Below, in pieces: positions 6,424 through 7,776 of a stretch of DNA of 7,776 nt. The position numbers and the translations under genes were made by a program. The stretch lies in the NCBI GenBank assembly GCA_030670715.1, contig DAOVBC010000100.1, forward strand, positions 1-7,776, written 5' to 3'. This DNA comes from Deltaproteobacteria bacterium (GTDB lineage Bacteria > Desulfobacterota > Desulfobacteria > Desulfobacterales > SG8-13). The notes under the pieces were generated by a model. It worked only from the letters and a program-made list of their open reading frames with translations, searched no databases and was not told the origin of the DNA. Within the stretch, counting starts at the first letter, position 1. Each line of letters starts with the position of its first letter.

Positions 6424-6475
6424 GTTAATTCATGTTAATGCGTTAAGTTAACGCGTTAACGATGTTCCTTAACAT
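6424..6475. promoter_or_regulatory. GTTAAC palindromic array, candidate upstream activator sites
   Basis: GTTAA occurs at 6424, 6434, 6442, 6447 and 6455. Two perfect or near-perfect palindromes overlap: GCGTTAAGTTAACGC (6440-6454, central base unpaired) and GTTAACGCGTTAAC (6447-6460). A third inverted repeat, ATGTTCCTTAACAT (6462-6475), follows. The array is 12-63 bases upstream of the regulator's GTG and centred about 140 bases upstream of the expected sigma-54 start, the usual distance for enhancer sites. It probably binds the divergent activator and may also repress its own gene. Confidence 0.6.
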
Positions 6476-6527
6476 ATTAATGGGCATAATTGAAATAATT
6501 TTTAGATAAATTCTATAAATCTTATAT

Positions 6528-6540
6528 TATCAAACTGTTA
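6528..6540 (+). promoter_or_regulatory. Predicted IHF binding site
   Basis: TATCAAACTGTTA matches the IHF consensus WATCAANNNNTTR at every fixed position. It lies in AT-rich DNA between the GTTAAC array and the -24/-12 promoter, centred near -59. IHF commonly bends DNA at this place so that the activator can reach sigma-54 polymerase. The same bases could include a weak -35 (TTGATA) for the leftward regulator gene. Confidence 0.55.
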
Positions 6541-6566
6541 TGACGAAATAAGGTATGCGCGCAGCC

Positions 6567-6582
6567 TGGCATACATTTTGCT
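6567..6582 (+). promoter_or_regulatory. Sigma-54 (-24/-12) promoter
   Basis: TGGCATACATTTTGCT fits the consensus TGGCAC-N5-TTGCW closely. The GG (6568-6569) and GC (6580-6581) are exactly ten bases apart. Transcription should start near 6593, 32 bases before the first gene of the operon. The divergent sigma-54 activator gene is independent support. Confidence 0.88.
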
Positions 6583-6624
6583 CATGGTCTTCCACACCTG
6601 ATTATATGTGGAGTAGAATTCCAG

Positions 6625-6858
6625 ATGGCAGCTTCTTTAGAAATTGATCTGACCTGTACGCTACCGTGGCTCGGTTTACTGAAATGCATGAATACTCTTT
6701 CCAGAATCGGACCGGGGGAAGTCCTGGTGGTTCTGCTGGAAGATCAGGAAGCCGTTGATAGCCTCATTAAAATCATACAGCGTTCAACGAATCAGGTACT
6801 TAAATCCAAAAGGGAAGAAAACTGCTATCGGGTTTGCATCAGAAAAGGCCAACTGTAA
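6625..6858 (+). CDS. TusA/SirA-family sulfur-carrier-like protein with altered CPxP motif
   Basis: The 77-residue cytoplasmic protein has the size and layout of TusA-family sulfur carriers: an early beta strand with the active cysteine, a helix (GLLKCMNTLSRI), a GEVLVVLL strand with a following acidic turn, a second helix and a final strand (CYRVCIRKG). The active-site motif reads C11-T-L-P14 instead of the normal CPxP, so the cysteine and second proline are kept and the first proline is lost. Further cysteines are at 21, 67 and 71. TusA relatives carry persulfide sulfur on the motif cysteine to downstream acceptors. It is the first gene after the sigma-54 promoter; TGGAG (6609-6613) lies 11 bases before the ATG. 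Family assignment is probable; the cargo, sulfur or selenium, is unknown. Confidence 0.78.
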   Translation: MAASLEIDLTCTLPWLGLLKCMNTLSRIGPGEVLVVLLEDQEAVDSLIKIIQRSTNQVLKSKREENCYRVCIRKGQL

Positions 6859-6897
6859 CAACGCATTACAATCATTAGGAAAAGGGGGAAGTTCAAA

Positions 6898-7242
6898 ATG
6901 AAAAAGAAATTGCTATTCATTATCCTGGCAGCTGTTTTTTTGCTGACCTGGGTCGGTGCCGTTATGGCGCTGGAAAAGGGTAACAAACGCAAGGGCAAGT
7001 ACATATATCGTAAAGTATACAAAGCATGCTATCAGCGCGGTGAGGTTGATTCCACTAAACCGCCCATTAATCCGGACGCCAGGACCCAGGCCGAGTGGAT
7101 CCGGGTTTTCGAGCAAAAAGATTTCAACGAGTTTGGCTGTAAACCAGAATGGAGCCATCTGTCCGATTCCGATCTGGGCAACATTTTTGCATATATGCAC
7201 GACCACGCTGCCGACTCTCCCACACCGCTAAAATGCAAGTGA
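6898..7242 (+). CDS. Exported cytochrome-c-like small protein lacking a CXXCH motif
   Basis: The 114-residue protein has a clear Sec signal peptide (positive MKKK, hydrophobic 5-22, cleavage after AVMA at residue 24), so the mature ~90 residues should be periplasmic. The layout recalls small c-type cytochromes: a KGKYIYRK helix, then the place where heme would attach, and a late helix LSDSDLGNIFAYMHDH (88-103). At the heme position the sequence is Y41-K-A-C44-Y45, so the first cysteine and the histidine ligand of CXXCH are replaced by tyrosine. C81 and C113 are the other cysteines. It is thus probably not an ordinary covalent heme protein; C44 might carry a thiol function. AGGGGGAAG precedes the ATG by 6 bases. 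Cotranscription with both neighbours is likely (39 and 60 base gaps). Confidence 0.8.
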   Translation: MKKKLLFIILAAVFLLTWVGAVMALEKGNKRKGKYIYRKVYKACYQRGEVDSTKPPINPDARTQAEWIRVFEQKDFNEFGCKPEWSHLSDSDLGNIFAYMHDHAADSPTPLKCK

Positions 7243-7302
7243 TCCAGCAGGGTCCGTCAAGTCTGTTATCGGATTAATAACTCTCAATGAACGGAGGTTA
7301 TA

Positions 7303-7776
7303 ATGACATCGCGTAAATTTCTATCTTTAATGTTCGTTGCTTCTTTTTTACTCTTGCTGGTCGTAATTGGCTGTGCAGCGCCGCAGAGGGCTGCCAAGCC
7401 GGCAGAGGCTGACTGGAAATTCCACTCTATTGTGGATGTAGCTTTTGTTCAGCAGTATGCCATGGTTCCGCAGTCGGAAGGGGTGATGATCATCGATTCG
7501 CGGCCTTACAAGCCCAAATATGTCAACGGGCACATTCCCACAGCGGTCAACATACCGGACAGTCAGTTTGACAAGCTCACGGGCAAACTGGTTGGAGACA
7601 AAAACGCACTGTTGATTTTTTACTGTGGCGGGCCCACCTGAAAGCTGAGCCACAAATCCGCCAGGAAGGCGGAAAAGCTTGGTTACAGCAATGTTAAGGT
7701 ATTTTCAGCGGGTTTTCCGGCATGGGTGAAAACCAAAGGCAATTACGCTGCGGTTGATGCCGGATACGTGGCCAAA
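7303..7776 (+). CDS. Rhodanese-family lipoprotein, predicted selenoprotein (in-frame TGA = Sec113; runs off right edge)
   Basis: Rhodaneses transfer sulfane sulfur through a persulfide. The first 23 residues form a lipoprotein signal with lipobox VIGC, lipidated at C24. The rhodanese domain follows with MIIDSRP (62-68) and GHIPTAVNIP (76-85). The active-site loop starts at C108 (YCGGPT) and the next codon, 7639-7641, is TGA. The frame then continues open for 45 codons to the window edge with true rhodanese sequence: KLSHKSA (114-120), LGYSNVKVFSAGFPAW (126-141). Close relatives would have cysteine at the TGA site, as I recall the CGGxxC pattern. A hairpin directly after the TGA fits a bacterial SECIS. 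GGAGG lies 5 bases before the ATG. The last residues (AVDAGYVAK) resemble the start of this domain (IVDVAFVQQ), so a second rhodanese domain may follow. A plain nonsense mutation is the alternative. Confidence 0.88.
7642..7680 (+). promoter_or_regulatory. Candidate bacterial SECIS element
   Basis: Directly after the TGA, AAGCT (7642-7646) pairs with AGCTT (7676-7680). Further in, TCCGCC (7657-7662) pairs perfectly with GGCGGA (7668-7673) around the loop AGGAA. The loop begins 21 bases after the TGA and has G at its second position, within the described range for bacterial SECIS hairpins (about 16-37 bases, a G among the first two loop bases). The hairpin lies within coding sequence, as expected for SelB-dependent decoding. 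Confidence 0.78.

Noticed and set aside
7267..7283. Small hairpin GTTAT/ATAAC between the cytochrome-like gene and the rhodanese as a terminator
   Set aside because: The stem has only five AT-rich pairs and no T tract follows.
7303..7641. Short rhodanese gene ending at the TGA, or a pseudogene
   Set aside because: The frame goes on for 45 open codons with conserved rhodanese sequence, and a SECIS-like hairpin starts at the next base, so recoding is the better explanation.

Overview
The window looks like part of a chromosome from an anaerobic, sulfate-reducing type of Desulfobacterota (former Deltaproteobacteria). The signs are cobalamin genes under a B12 riboswitch, a sigma-54 activator of a style common in that group, periplasmic sulfur-handling proteins, and an in-frame TGA that reads as selenocysteine. 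The lineage is inferred from protein character, not from a marker gene.

Left block (1-1945): the start of cobQ (cobyric acid synthase) runs leftward off the window. It is divergent from cobT (lower-ligand activation of cobalamin). Between them lie back-to-back promoters, a full cobalamin riboswitch and an intrinsic terminator, all facing cobT. B12 should therefore switch off cobT by premature termination, while cobQ has no visible riboswitch here.

Middle block (1968-5040): a membrane-anchored DUF218/YdcF-like gene has its own sigma-70 type promoter. It is followed by a ~300-bp, MITE-like, non-coding element with inverted arms of iterated GTTCA units and an 8-bp flanking direct repeat. Next comes a tight three-gene unit: a CBS-pair protein, a DUF302 protein and a zinc-type CDF efflux pump. 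A ~70-bp sequence that also occurs in front of cobT reappears after the CDF gene.

Right block (5041-7776) is the most interesting part. A leftward gene encodes a PAS/AAA+/Fis-HTH sigma-54 activator with a cysteine-rich PAS domain. Facing it is a sigma-54 dependent operon whose upstream region has the expected parts in order: a palindromic GTTAAC array, a perfect match to the IHF consensus, and a GG-N10-GC promoter. The operon encodes a TusA-like protein with an altered CPxP motif, an exported cytochrome-c-like small protein that lacks CXXCH, and a rhodanese lipoprotein. The rhodanese active-site loop contains an in-frame TGA, followed at once by a SECIS-like hairpin, and the frame stays open to the window end. 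I read this as a regulated envelope sulfur (or selenium) transfer module with a selenoprotein rhodanese. A conventional gene caller would truncate that gene at 7641.
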